From contig JAKQYG010000105.1 of assembly GCA_023356515.1 (NCBI GenBank), positions 1-10,327 of the forward strand: a stretch of DNA of 10,327 nucleotides. The letters are read 5' to 3'. Position 1 is the stretch's first letter. Each line of letters begins with the position of its first letter. The translations under genes were made by a program, and so were the position numbers. The notes beneath the pieces are model-generated. The model had not been told where the DNA came from. It did no database searches and saw nothing but the letters and a program-made list of their open reading frames with translations. Below, one piece after another: positions 1 to 6,813 of the stretch. Origin of the DNA: Trichodesmium sp. MAG_R04 (GTDB lineage: Bacteria; Cyanobacteriota; Cyanobacteriia; Cyanobacteriales; Microcoleaceae).

Positions 1-1197
1 AGAACCAGCTTCATCTATCAGGTCAATAGCTTTATCCGGTAAATAGCGATCGCTAATATAACGGTCTGATAACTTAGCAGCAGCTTCCAAAGCAGTATCC
101 AAAATTTTTAATTTATGATGTTGCTCGTAACGTTCTCTTAAACCATATAATATCTCAATAGTTTCATCAATAGAAGGTTCACCCACCATTACTGGTTGAA
201 AACGACGTTCCAGAGCTGCATCCCGTTCAATGTGTTTCCGATACTCATCAAGAGTAGTCGCTCCTATACACTGTAACTCCCCACGAGCCAAAGCCGGCTT
301 CAAAATATTAGCAGCATCAATGGCCCCTTCAGCAGCACCAGCTCCAATTAGAGTATGAACCTCATCAATAACTAGGATAACATTACCCGCAGAGCGAATT
401 TCATCCATAATTTTCTTCAGACGTTCCTCAAACTCACCTCGGTATTTAGTTCCAGCAACCAATAGACCAATATCTAGAGTAACTACCCGCTTTTCTTCCA
501 GAATATCTGGTATATCATTATTAGCAATACGTTGTGCCAGACCCTCAGCGATCGCTGTTTTTCCCACACCAGGTTCCCCAATCAAAACTGGATTATTCTT
601 AGTTCTACGACCTAGAATTTGAATTACTCGTTCTATTTCTGTTTGCCTTCCCACCACTGGGTCCAACTTACCTTCAGATGCCATTTGAGTAAGATTTGAA
701 CCAAACTCATCAAGAGTAGGAGTTTTCGTGCGTCCACCCCCACCACCAGCAGTAACTTCTGCTGTTTCACCCAACATTCGAATCACTTGGGTACGAACTT
801 TAGAGAGGTCTACTCCTAAATTTTCCATAACTCTTGCAGCTACTCCTTCTCCTTCTCGAATTAAGCCCAATAGTAGATGTTCTGTACCAATATAGTTATG
901 TCCTAATTGCCGTGCTTCCTCCAAAGATAATTCTAAAACCCTTTTAGCTCTAGGAGTAAATGGGATTTCCACTGCTACAAATCCCGAACCACGGCCAATT
1001 ATTTTTTCTACTTCAATCCGAGCATCCTTGAGATTAACACCCATAGATTTCAGGACTTTAGCTGCGACTCCTGTTCCCTCTCCAATTAAACCCAGGAGAA
1101 TTTGTTCTGTCCCCACAAAGTTATGTCCCAAGCGGCGAGCCTCTTCTTGGGCCAACATTATTACTTTGATTGCTTTTTCGGTGAAGCGTTCAAACAT
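1..1197 (-). CDS. clpC: ATP-dependent Clp protease ATP-binding subunit ClpC, N-terminal 399 residues (partial)
   Basis: This is the N-terminal half of the Hsp100/ClpC unfoldase, the AAA+ partner that feeds substrates to the ClpP/ClpR protease in the cytosol. The frame opens at an ATG at 1197 and stays open to the window edge, ending in DEAGS, so about half of a usual 820-840 residue protein is present. Residues 1-145 form two Clp_N repeats (FERFTEKA..., then FTPRAKRVLELS...), each with a GHN-x-x-GTE core. A glycine-rich linker lies at about 148-158. The first AAA+ domain shows Walker A GEPGVGKT at 207-214 and Walker B VIDE with D278/E279; a sensor-like GATTLDEYRKHIE segment follows. AGGAA at 1204-1208 (minus strand) lies 6 nt before the ATG and supports this start. 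The gene is transcribed away from the other housekeeping genes. ClpC is preferred over ClpB because of its N domain, linker and overall match. Confidence 0.97.
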   Translation of the reverse strand, partial: MFERFTEKAIKVIMLAQEEARRLGHNFVGTEQILLGLIGEGTGVAAKVLKSMGVNLKDARIEVEKIIGRGSGFVAVEIPFTPRAKRVLELSLEEARQLGHNYIGTEHLLLGLIREGEGVAARVMENLGVDLSKVRTQVIRMLGETAEVTAGGGGGRTKTPTLDEFGSNLTQMASEGKLDPVVGRQTEIERVIQILGRRTKNNPVLIGEPGVGKTAIAEGLAQRIANNDIPDILEEKRVVTLDIGLLVAGTKYRGEFEERLKKIMDEIRSAGNVILVIDEVHTLIGAGAAEGAIDAANILKPALARGELQCIGATTLDEYRKHIERDAALERRFQPVMVGEPSIDETIEILYGLRERYEQHHKLKILDTALEAAAKLSDRYISDRYLPDKAIDLIDEAGS

Positions 1198-1403
1198 AAT
1201 TTATTCCTATCTCTAATAATTGCTCTTAAGCTTATTCTAGCGTGACATTTTTATTAAAACTTTTTTCCATTTCTGGATATGAGGAATAAGTAAGGACGTT
1301 AGGTGCAACATCCCTACATAAGAATAGGGTCGTATATATTTGTCCTTTAATATTTCTGGCATGGAAGTGCCTAAAATATTAAATTTTTCAGCTTGAAGGA
1401 CCG

Positions 1404-1420
1404 AAAACCAGGTGGTTTTT
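1404..1420 (+). terminator. Short hairpin with T run upstream of clpC
   Basis: AAAACC at 1404-1409 pairs with GGTTTT at 1414-1419 around the loop AGGT, and a T run follows on the plus strand. The shape is that of a weak intrinsic terminator reading rightward, but no plus-strand gene precedes it. It could instead be a structured part of the clpC leader on the minus strand. Confidence 0.25.
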
Positions 1421-1602
1421 CCTACCAAAAAAGCCTAAGACCTTTATATGTCAATCCTTTAATATTTAAATTCATACAATGACATTTTAAATTAGCTTTA
1501 CATAGCAATCCTAAATAGATTGTAACAATTCAAAAAGTAGAAATAACTCTATTGTAAGACCATGAGGAAAATTGAGTAACGCTTTAAGTAAATAAAAGAG
1601 AG

Positions 1603-1657
1603 AGCCAAAAAGGCATTACCGAATTAGCGGCACAACCCACTAGCGACCTTATTGGCT
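1603..1657. repeat. Imperfect inverted repeat with 11-nt arms downstream of rimI
   Basis: The arms AGCCAAAAAGG (1603-1613) and CCTTATTGGCT (1647-1657) are complementary at 10 of 11 positions and enclose 33 nt. No T run follows on either strand, so an intrinsic terminator for rimI is not well supported. The function is unknown. Confidence 0.4.
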
Positions 1658-1746
1658 TAACCCTATAAATGAAATGTTAATTTTCGACTTTTAACTGACT
1701 CCGGCTAAATCAGCAAATTCATTCGGTCTATAGTGCATCCTAGACA

Positions 1747-2403
1747 TTATGTACAGGTATGTCTAGTATTGTACAGGTTTTTGTCTTCTAGAAAAAGCTC
1801 TTCCCAACTCAATTCATAACCATCCATACGAGTAATAACTTCTCTATGCCATTCAGACAAAGTTTCCTCAAATTCCGGTTCATCCAGATGACCACGCCAA
1901 AGAATTAGAGCATCTTCCCCAGTTTGCTGATAATATCTCCGACGACGACCTACATCTTGAAAACCAAATTTATAATATAAGGACAATGCAGAAATATTAG
2001 AAGTTGCAACTTCTAATGTAGCTCGTTCTAAACCTTTTTCCCAAGCAGACCTCATTAAAGTGTATAGTAGTAATTTACCAAAACTCAAACGTTGGTATTG
2101 GGGATGAATTCCTAAAATAGTAATGTGTGCTTCTTCTAAAATAGTCCACAAACAACCGATACCAATTATAGACTGATGACTATAGTTAGTCTGCGACTGA
2201 AAGTTAGAGGATTTAAAGAAAACTTTCTTATTGCTATCTTCAGCATTTTGGCTAATCACTAAAATCAGCAGATCGCTATTAGGACTTTCTAACTCTCGCT
2301 GATAACCTTGAGCGCTCCAGAGTCCACCAAAGCAAAGTCTATCCAATTCAACCACACTAGAAATATGCTTTGGACTCATTTTTTGAATTCTAATAATGGC
2401 CAT
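1747..2403 (-). CDS. rimI: Ribosomal protein bS18-alanine N-acetyltransferase RimI-like (GNAT family)
   Basis: This is a 218-residue GNAT acetyltransferase of the RimI type, predicted to transfer acetyl from acetyl-CoA to the N-terminal alanine of ribosomal protein S18. The N-terminal VVELDRLCFGGLWSAQGY (about 17-34) matches the RimI substrate region. LGIHPQYQ leads into the acetyl-CoA loop at about 104-109, followed by LEVATSN (130-136) and LYYKFGFQDVGRRRRYY (142-158), the usual RimI end of the fold. The acetyl-CoA loop reads Q104-R-L-S107-F-G109, so the usual first glycine of Q/R-x-x-G-x-G/A is serine. It is longer than the E. coli enzyme (148 residues) because of an insert at about 53-78 and a C-terminal tail after 170. 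No Shine-Dalgarno sequence is visible; a TATAAT-like box sits only a few bases before the ATG. The family call is strong, while the exact substrate is inferred. Confidence 0.85.
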   Translation of the reverse strand: MAIIRIQKMSPKHISSVVELDRLCFGGLWSAQGYQRELESPNSDLLILVISQNAEDSNKKVFFKSSNFQSQTNYSHQSIIGIGCLWTILEEAHITILGIHPQYQRLSFGKLLLYTLMRSAWEKGLERATLEVATSNISALSLYYKFGFQDVGRRRRYYQQTGEDALILWRGHLDEPEFEETLSEWHREVITRMDGYELSWEELFLEDKNLYNTRHTCT

Positions 2404-2427
2404 AATTAATTATAGTCTAAACTTTAG

Positions 2428-2730
2428 TTATTATTAAAAGCTGATGTTATTGTTTACGAAAGCTTAAATATTCAAGGATTGACAAAAAGCTGGTTGTGGT
2501 TGAGTAATTTAATTAATGATGCGATATGGAGGTCAATTCCTGTCTATTCTTGCTCTCAAAGCCGAAAATGCTGCCTTGGGCATACCAGCCAAGATTGCTC
2601 CAATTGTGGTGAAAAAGTCCCCAAAGAATTATCCAAAAGAACTCATTATTATCTGCACTGCGCTATAGTAATGAACCGTGATATAAACGCAGCAATAAAT
2701 ATCAGGACTTACCCAGAAAACTATATCTAG
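2428..2730 (+). pseudogene. Decayed tnpB (IS200/IS605 family) C-terminal fragment
   Basis: This is the last ~95 codons of a TnpB-type RNA-guided nuclease, inactive. The frame begins after a stop at 2425 with ADVIVYESLNIQGLTKS, a TnpB RuvC-II-like segment, and reaches NDAIW at 2529. Homology then moves one frame forward: GQFLSILALKAENAA is read from 2531 to 2575. The original frame resumes as GHTSQDCSNCG near 2579, with roughly ten family residues missing, so there is a frameshift plus a small deletion. In the zinc ribbon the second cysteine pair has become YLHC, which removes one zinc ligand. The RuvC-III motif NRDINAAINI survives. TnpB homology stops at 2703, and the remaining codons to the TAG at 2730 come from the adjoining palindromic element. 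An unshifted plus-strand frame can be read from a TTG at 2479, but it is not a real gene. Confidence 0.85.
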
Positions 2731-2792
2731 TAGGGGTTAACAGCTGTTAACCCCTACAGATTGTTTATATTTTCATATTTTGCGCAAGTCCT
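2704..2792. repeat. MITE-like element with a 28-bp perfect palindrome
   Basis: The outer arms AGGACTT (2704-2710) and AAGTCCT (2786-2792) are inverted copies, and similarity continues weakly inwards (TACCCAGAAAA against TGCGCAAAATA). At the centre, 2730-2757 is a perfect palindrome (GTAGGGGTTAACAG and its mirror complement). Short dispersed palindromes of the GTAGGGG...CCCCTAC kind and AGGACTTACGCA-type ends are familiar from other cyanobacterial genomes. The element begins where tnpB homology ends. It carries no gene and is presumably moved by a transposase in trans, or is a relic. Confidence 0.6.
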
Positions 2793-2962
2793 AAAATATA
2801 AAAAACAGGGCGGCAGGGCATTGAGTCCTTAAAGTTCGTGGAGCCCGAGGGAGTAACGGGACTGCGAAGGGAGAATATCACACTTATGTATCCGCTTAGT
2901 GTGGGAGTATGTCACATTTATAGATAGAATATTATATTAAACTGTAACTCTGTAAAGTAACC
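2793..2962. other. lysA upstream region with possible leader structure
   Basis: This 170-bp region precedes lysA. A GC-richer patch contains nested pairings: AGTCC (2824-2828) with GGACT (2859-2863), and CCCG (2844-2847) with CGGG (2857-2860), which share two bases. Further on, CACACT and AGTGTG form a stem around a 13-nt loop near 2880-2905. An AT-rich tract at about 2920-2945 may hold the promoter. It does not resemble the lysine riboswitch consensus. The patch could also be leftover transposon end. Confidence 0.3.
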
Positions 2963-4384
2963 ATGGTATCAACTCAATCTATAATAGACATCAGCTCTGG
3001 ACTTCAATACTTGCCAAAATCAGCAGACTATGTTAGGGAAAGCTCACCCAATCAAGAACTTCTACCACTGACTGCTAAAGTTAACAATTTAGACCATTTA
3101 GAAATCGGAAGTTGGGATGTCCCAGCATTAGTTGAGAAATTTGGCTCACCTCTGTATATTGTAGATGAATATACTATCAGAACAGCTTGTCGTCAATATA
3201 GGGATGGACTTAAACAACACTATCCAGGAGAATCTTTGGTACTTTATGCTTCCAAAGCTTGGAGTAGTCTAGCAATATGTGCCTTATGTGGTTCTGAAGG
3301 TCTAGGTATAGATGTTGTATCTGGGGGAGAATTATATACAGCCATTAAGGCTGGTATTAAACCTCACAAAATATATTTTCATGGCAATAACAAATCTCTA
3401 GCCGAATTGACTTTTGCCATCGAAACAGATTGTTTAATTGTTGTGGATAACTGGCTAGAATTAGAAACATTAGCAGCTTTAAAAAACAAACAAAAAGAAC
3501 AGGTAAATAATCCCACAAAAATACTGGTAAGATTTACACCTGGTATTGAATGTCATACTCATGAATACATTCGTACAGGTCATCTAGATAGTAAGTTTGG
3601 ATTTGAAGCCAATCAACTAAATGATGTTTTTGCCTTCATAAGTAAAGAAGAATTAATATCACTGATTGGTATTCATGCTCACATAGGTTCCCAGATTTTT
3701 GAAGTTCAACCCCATCAAGATTTAGCAGATGTAATGATAGATGCAATGACAACTGCTATGACACATAATTTGTCAATCAAAGAAATTAATATTGGTGGTG
3801 GTTTAGGAATCCGTTATACTGAAGCAGATGACCCCCCTAGTATTGAAAATTGGGTTCATAAGGTTAGTACAGCAATAGTAGATGCTTGTAAGGCTAGGCA
3901 GTTACCATTACCTAAACTATTATGTGAACCAGGACGCTCAATAATTGGACCTGCCTGTATAACAGCTTATACTATAGGGGCTAAAAAACAAATTCCTGAA
4001 ATTAGAACTTATATATCTGTAGATGGGGGAATGTCAGATAACCCTCGACCAATAACTTATCAATCAGTTTATCGAGCTGTTGTGGCTAATAGATTATCTG
4101 AAGCAACTACAGAAGTAGTTACTATTGCTGGTAAGCATTGTGAGTCTGGTGATATTTTAATCAAGAATTCTACCTTACCAGTAACTCAACCAGGAGATTG
4201 TTTAGTAGTTATGGCTACAGGTGCTTATAACTATAGTATGGCTTCTAACTATAATCGTTTGCCACGTCCAGCAGCAGTTTTGGTTGGTAACCAGGAAGTT
4301 AATGTAATTTTACAAAGAGAAACTTACCAAGATTTACTTAGTAAGGATAATTTACCAGAACGAATAGCAATATTCCAAAATTAA
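2963..4384 (+). CDS. lysA: Diaminopimelate decarboxylase LysA
   Basis: This PLP-dependent fold-III decarboxylase converts meso-diaminopimelate to L-lysine, the last step of lysine synthesis, in the cytosol. The PLP lysine is K98 in YASKAWS. HIGSQ at 240-244 is the strand over the PLP ring, GGGLG at 278-282 is the glycine loop for the PLP phosphate, and EPGRS at 322-326 contacts substrate or PLP. C393-E394-S395-G is the cross-subunit active-site loop, followed by ATGAYNYSMAS (418-428) with Y422. All catalytic elements are intact. At 473 residues it is longer than E. coli LysA (420), mainly through ~45 extra N-terminal residues, as in cyanobacterial homologues. The start at 2963 is the first ATG in frame near the conserved part; no clear Shine-Dalgarno is visible. 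It is followed 87 bp later by cdaA in the same direction. Confidence 0.96.
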   Translation: MVSTQSIIDISSGLQYLPKSADYVRESSPNQELLPLTAKVNNLDHLEIGSWDVPALVEKFGSPLYIVDEYTIRTACRQYRDGLKQHYPGESLVLYASKAWSSLAICALCGSEGLGIDVVSGGELYTAIKAGIKPHKIYFHGNNKSLAELTFAIETDCLIVVDNWLELETLAALKNKQKEQVNNPTKILVRFTPGIECHTHEYIRTGHLDSKFGFEANQLNDVFAFISKEELISLIGIHAHIGSQIFEVQPHQDLADVMIDAMTTAMTHNLSIKEINIGGGLGIRYTEADDPPSIENWVHKVSTAIVDACKARQLPLPKLLCEPGRSIIGPACITAYTIGAKKQIPEIRTYISVDGGMSDNPRPITYQSVYRAVVANRLSEATTEVVTIAGKHCESGDILIKNSTLPVTQPGDCLVVMATGAYNYSMASNYNRLPRPAAVLVGNQEVNVILQRETYQDLLSKDNLPERIAIFQN

Positions 4385-4471
4385 CAATATGTGACTATAT
4401 TTTTGTAGACTATCCCAACAATGTAAAAAAAATAAATCAAATGTTGACCCTAGATTAATAATTAAAGTTAA

Positions 4472-5410
4472 ATGAAATCGGGTCTTAGTAATGACCCAGG
4501 CTTGATGAAGTCCTTATTGCTACATAGTATCGATATGAAATCCTTATTGCTACATAGTATCGATATTGGACTGGTTCTTGCTCTGATATATATGATGTTA
4601 ATCATCATAGGGGAACGTCGTGCATTATGGATGCTTAGAGGCCTTATAGTTTTAGTGTTGGCTTCGGCTTTAAGTAATTGGGCTGGGCTAAAACTATTAA
4701 GTTTTACTCTTTACGGTTTAGTTATTGCCTCTGTTATGTCAATGGCAGTCATATTACAGTCAGAATTTCGTAGGTTTCTCGAACAGTTGGGACAGGGAGA
4801 AATCTTCCAAATGTTTGGACATAATCGTCGAGTTATGCCTGAATCAAATAATATTATTGATGAGATAGTAGAAGCAATCAAACAAATGTCCCAAAACCGG
4901 ATAGGTGCATTGTTAGTTGTAGAAATCAATGGACTTATTGATGAAAGAGATTTTTCTGTACCTGGTGTAAAGTTGAATGCTGAACTTTCTAAGGAATTAT
5001 TACAAACTATATTTCAGCCAAAAACTCTATTACATGATGGGGCAGTTTTAATTCGAGAACACACAATTATATCGGCTGGGGTAATTCTACCTTTGTCTGA
5101 GAAAATAGCTTCAAGGCAATTAGGAACTCGTCATAGAGCAGCTATGGGAATTACTGAACAAGTGGAAAGATGCCTCTGTATAGTTGTGTCTGAAGAAACT
5201 GGTTCTATCTCTCTAGCTGAAAAAGGAACTTTGAATCGACCTTTAACAAGCAATAAACTGAAAGAGTTACTAGAGGAACGTCTATTTCTATCAGGTAATG
5301 AAAAAAGTACAAAATCACTTCCTTTATTTAAAATTGGACGTCAAATAGGATCACAATTAATTTCATGGGTACTTCATCAAAGCCCGTCAGGCCCTCGAAA
5401 GAAAAGATGA
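4472..5410 (+). CDS. cdaA: Diadenylate cyclase CdaA (c-di-AMP synthase), membrane-bound
   Basis: This enzyme makes cyclic di-AMP from two ATP, a second messenger tied to osmotic, potassium and day-night responses in cyanobacteria. The N-terminal third is hydrophobic, with segments near 30-47, 57-70 and 78-95 that fit the three membrane helices of CdaA. The DAC (DisA_N) domain follows at about 125-265. Both catalytic signatures are present: D189-G-A in LLHDGAVLI, and R220-H-R in GTRHRAA. A charged tail ends in PRKKR. The N-terminus contains a perfect tandem duplication of ten residues (MKSLLLHSID twice, 12-31), so the true start may be 4472, 4505 or 4535. The start at 4472 is kept because cyanobacterial CdaA proteins usually have a short stretch before the first helix. 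The TGA overlaps the uppS ATG (ATGA at 5407-5410). Confidence 0.93.
   Translation: MKSGLSNDPGLMKSLLLHSIDMKSLLLHSIDIGLVLALIYMMLIIIGERRALWMLRGLIVLVLASALSNWAGLKLLSFTLYGLVIASVMSMAVILQSEFRRFLEQLGQGEIFQMFGHNRRVMPESNNIIDEIVEAIKQMSQNRIGALLVVEINGLIDERDFSVPGVKLNAELSKELLQTIFQPKTLLHDGAVLIREHTIISAGVILPLSEKIASRQLGTRHRAAMGITEQVERCLCIVVSEETGSISLAEKGTLNRPLTSNKLKELLEERLFLSGNEKSTKSLPLFKIGRQIGSQLISWVLHQSPSGPRKKR
4505..4564 (+). repeat. In-frame 30-bp tandem duplication in the 5' end of cdaA
   Basis: Two adjacent 30-nt units, 4505-4534 and 4535-4564, differ at a single base (ATGAAG against ATGAAA). They encode the same decapeptide and each starts with an ATG. The near identity suggests a recent slippage or duplication event that kept the frame. 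Confidence 0.95.
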
Positions 5411-6153
5411 ATCAAGGAATTTGGTTACAAGATTTACCTGTTGATCTGGAACCAGAAAGGTTACCTCATCATGTAGCTGTGATTATGGATGGTAATGGTC
5501 GTTGGGCGCAACATCGCAACTTACCTCGAATAATGGGTCATAGAAAGGGAGTAGAAACACTTAAGGAGCTATTAAGATGTTGTAGAGACTGGGGTCTAAA
5601 AGCTTTAACAGCTTACGCTTTTTCTAGTGAAAATTGGGGAAGACCACTAGAAGAAGTGAATTTTTTGATGACTTTGTTTGAAAAAATTTTGCGCCAAGAA
5701 CTACAAGAGATGATAGCAGAAGATATTCAAATTAGATTTGTCGGTAATTTAAGTTCTTTGCCTCTATCTTTACAAGCTGAAATTAAACACTCAATGGAAA
5801 TGACTCGGCAAAGTCAGGGAATTAAATTTACTGTAGCTACTAATTATGGAGGACGTCAGGAAATTGTACATGCTTGTAAGGCGATCGCTACCCAAATACA
5901 AAAAGGTTTGCTTAAGCCAGAAGAAATTAGTGAAGGACTTTTTGAGAAATATCTTTATACTGTTGGTATTTCTCACCCAGATTTGTTAATTCGTACAAGT
6001 GGGGAAATGCGAATTAGCAATTTTTTACTATGGCAAATAGCTTATTCAGAAATTTATGTTACTGAAACATTGTGGCCTGACTTTAATCGCCATGAATTTC
6101 ATCAGGCTTTGTATGCTTATCAGAAACGTGAACGTAGATTTGGTAAAATTTGA
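5407..6153 (+). CDS. uppS: Isoprenyl (undecaprenyl) diphosphate synthase, cis-prenyltransferase
   Basis: This enzyme condenses isopentenyl diphosphate units with an allylic primer in the cis configuration to make the undecaprenyl carrier lipid for peptidoglycan and surface polysaccharides. The start at 5407 gives 248 residues, the usual family size, and an ATGA overlap with the cdaA stop, which suggests translational coupling. The catalytic Asp is D28 in VIMDGNGRWAQ. Other family signatures follow in order: GHRKGVE, TAYAFSSENWGRP, NYGGRQEI, and near the C-terminus HPDLLIRTSGEMRISNFLLW and AYSEIYVTETLWPDF. An in-frame ATG at 5365 would add 14 residues inside cdaA and is less likely. A HIP1 octamer lies within the gene at 5881-5888. 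The stop is 15 bp from the convergent DUF3143 gene. Confidence 0.95.
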   Translation: MNQGIWLQDLPVDLEPERLPHHVAVIMDGNGRWAQHRNLPRIMGHRKGVETLKELLRCCRDWGLKALTAYAFSSENWGRPLEEVNFLMTLFEKILRQELQEMIAEDIQIRFVGNLSSLPLSLQAEIKHSMEMTRQSQGIKFTVATNYGGRQEIVHACKAIATQIQKGLLKPEEISEGLFEKYLYTVGISHPDLLIRTSGEMRISNFLLWQIAYSEIYVTETLWPDFNRHEFHQALYAYQKRERRFGKI

Positions 6154-6168
6154 TTGGCTCTAGTCCAA

Positions 6169-6441
6169 CTAAGGCCCTGAGAAAATAGCTTCTTCAAGAT
6201 CTCGTCGACTTAAAGAATATTTAAAAGAACGTTGAATATCAATACCATTAACACCTGCATCTACATAACGTATGGTAAGTTGATCGAGATCAAGTAATAA
6301 TTCTGCTTTCCAATCAGGTTTTTCAACCCACCAACAGTGAAGTTTTGCAGGATTTTGTTGGCAACCATTTTCTTGAAGCCATTGCTCAATTTTTGGTAAA
6401 GGATGATTATATAGGGCAGTATCTGGGCTGGGAAAGTTCAT
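6169..6441 (-). CDS. DUF3143 family protein (conserved cyanobacterial, function unknown)
   Basis: This 90-residue soluble protein is recognisable as DUF3143 by the N-terminal DTALYNHPLPKIEQWL (7-22), LHCWWVEKPDW in the middle, and the C-terminal DIQRSFKYSLSRRDLEEAIFSG. It has no signal peptide or membrane segment. The role is unknown. In other cyanobacteria I recall this family beside a short J-domain gene. Here the next minus-strand gene upstream is such a J-domain protein, now separated by an inserted element, so the two may be functionally linked; that is an inference. No Shine-Dalgarno sequence is seen before the ATG at 6441. It converges with uppS. Confidence 0.85.
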   Translation of the reverse strand: MNFPSPDTALYNHPLPKIEQWLQENGCQQNPAKLHCWWVEKPDWKAELLLDLDQLTIRYVDAGVNGIDIQRSFKYSLSRRDLEEAIFSGP

Positions 6442-6573
6442 TTGTGTTGTTTCTACAAAAAAATAAGGTTAATAGCCTCTTAATTTTAAGGCATGGGTCT
6501 ATTTATTGTCACTAAAATAATATCCTGATACTATAAAACTCTGTTTCTTGCCAGTTACCGAAAATTTGGGTTT

Positions 6574-6601
6574 AAAGCCTCGCCCATAAGCGGGGGACTT
6601 T
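6574..6601 (+). repeat. Left-end hairpin of the IS605-like element
   Basis: CCTCGC (6578-6583) pairs with GCGGGG (6590-6595), including one T-G wobble, around the loop CCATAA. AAAG (6574-6577) can also pair with CTTT (6598-6601) across a 2-nt bulge. In IS608 the AAAG at this place recognises TTAC. Taken alone, the hairpin plus following T run (6599-6603) would also fit a plus-strand terminator. Confidence 0.6.
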
Positions 6602-6783
6602 TTAGTTGATTTTTTTCCACAGGTTATATCCTTGTTGCTTTTTAGTTCACAAGAAATATATTAGTTGCGGGTGGGTATACCAAGACAAAAAACGAACAGG
6701 TCGGCCAGCAGCCAGACTATTGCCAAAGTCTCAGCTGCCTGCGAGATGTGAACCCGCCCAGGGGCTACGGCTCGGTAGGAAAA

Positions 6784-6813
6784 CCAGTGCTTTTAGACTG
6801 GGGAGGATCTCAA
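6784..6813 (+). repeat. Right-end hairpin and TCAA cleavage-like site
   Basis: CCAGT (6784-6788) pairs with ACTGG (6797-6801) around an 8-nt loop GCTTTTAG. Nine bases later comes TCAA (6810-6813), the right cleavage tetranucleotide known for IS608. The TCAA provides the TGA stop codon of the minus-strand J-domain gene. Confidence 0.55.

Larger units (their letters stand above)
1198..1746. other. Intergenic region between clpC and rimI, no gene recognised
   Basis: This 549-bp AT-rich stretch holds the clpC 5' region and the rimI 3' region. A 63-codon minus-strand frame at 1237-1428 has no recognisable domain and is probably chance. Two structured spots are visible and listed separately: a short hairpin at 1404-1419 and an 11-nt imperfect inverted repeat at 1603-1657. 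The phrase TCCTTTAATATTT occurs twice (near 1342 and 1454). I see no tRNA or conserved RNA here. Confidence 0.6.
6559..6813 (+). mobile_element. Non-autonomous IS200/IS605-type element (255 bp, no transposase)
   Basis: The segment has the layout of IS608-like single-strand transposons. TTAC (6555-6558) flanks the left side. Then come the tetranucleotide AAAG (6574-6577) at the foot of a left hairpin, a right hairpin (6784-6801) preceded by GAAA, and a right-end TCAA (6810-6813). No TnpA or intact TnpB can be read inside. Joining the flanks after removing 6559-6813 turns the last codons of the adjacent J-domain gene from GCT TGA into GCG TAA, that is, the same Ala followed by a stop, which supports these borders. 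The right ~120 nt are GC-rich and may be a right end/omega-RNA relic. The ends are inferred from known IS608 rules, not from a second copy. Confidence 0.6.

Noticed and set aside
1028..1216. 62-codon plus-strand frame
   Set aside because: Antisense to the clpC N domain; no start signal or domain.
1237..1428. 63-codon minus-strand frame upstream of clpC
   Set aside because: No recognisable domain, no ribosome site, AT-rich spacer composition; could be chance.
2793..2962. Lysine riboswitch ahead of lysA
   Set aside because: The conserved lysine-aptamer sequence elements are not visible.
4711..4929. 72-codon minus-strand frame
   Set aside because: Shadow of cdaA.
5365..5406. Upstream ATG for uppS
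   Set aside because: Would extend 14 residues into cdaA; the ATG at 5407 gives family length and the ATGA overlap.
5791..5976. 61-codon minus-strand frame
   Set aside because: Shadow of uppS.
6574..6603. Intrinsic terminator for uppS
   Set aside because: The hairpin and T run fit, but uppS ends 420 bp earlier with a convergent gene between; the AAAG/TTAC layout fits a transposon left end better.
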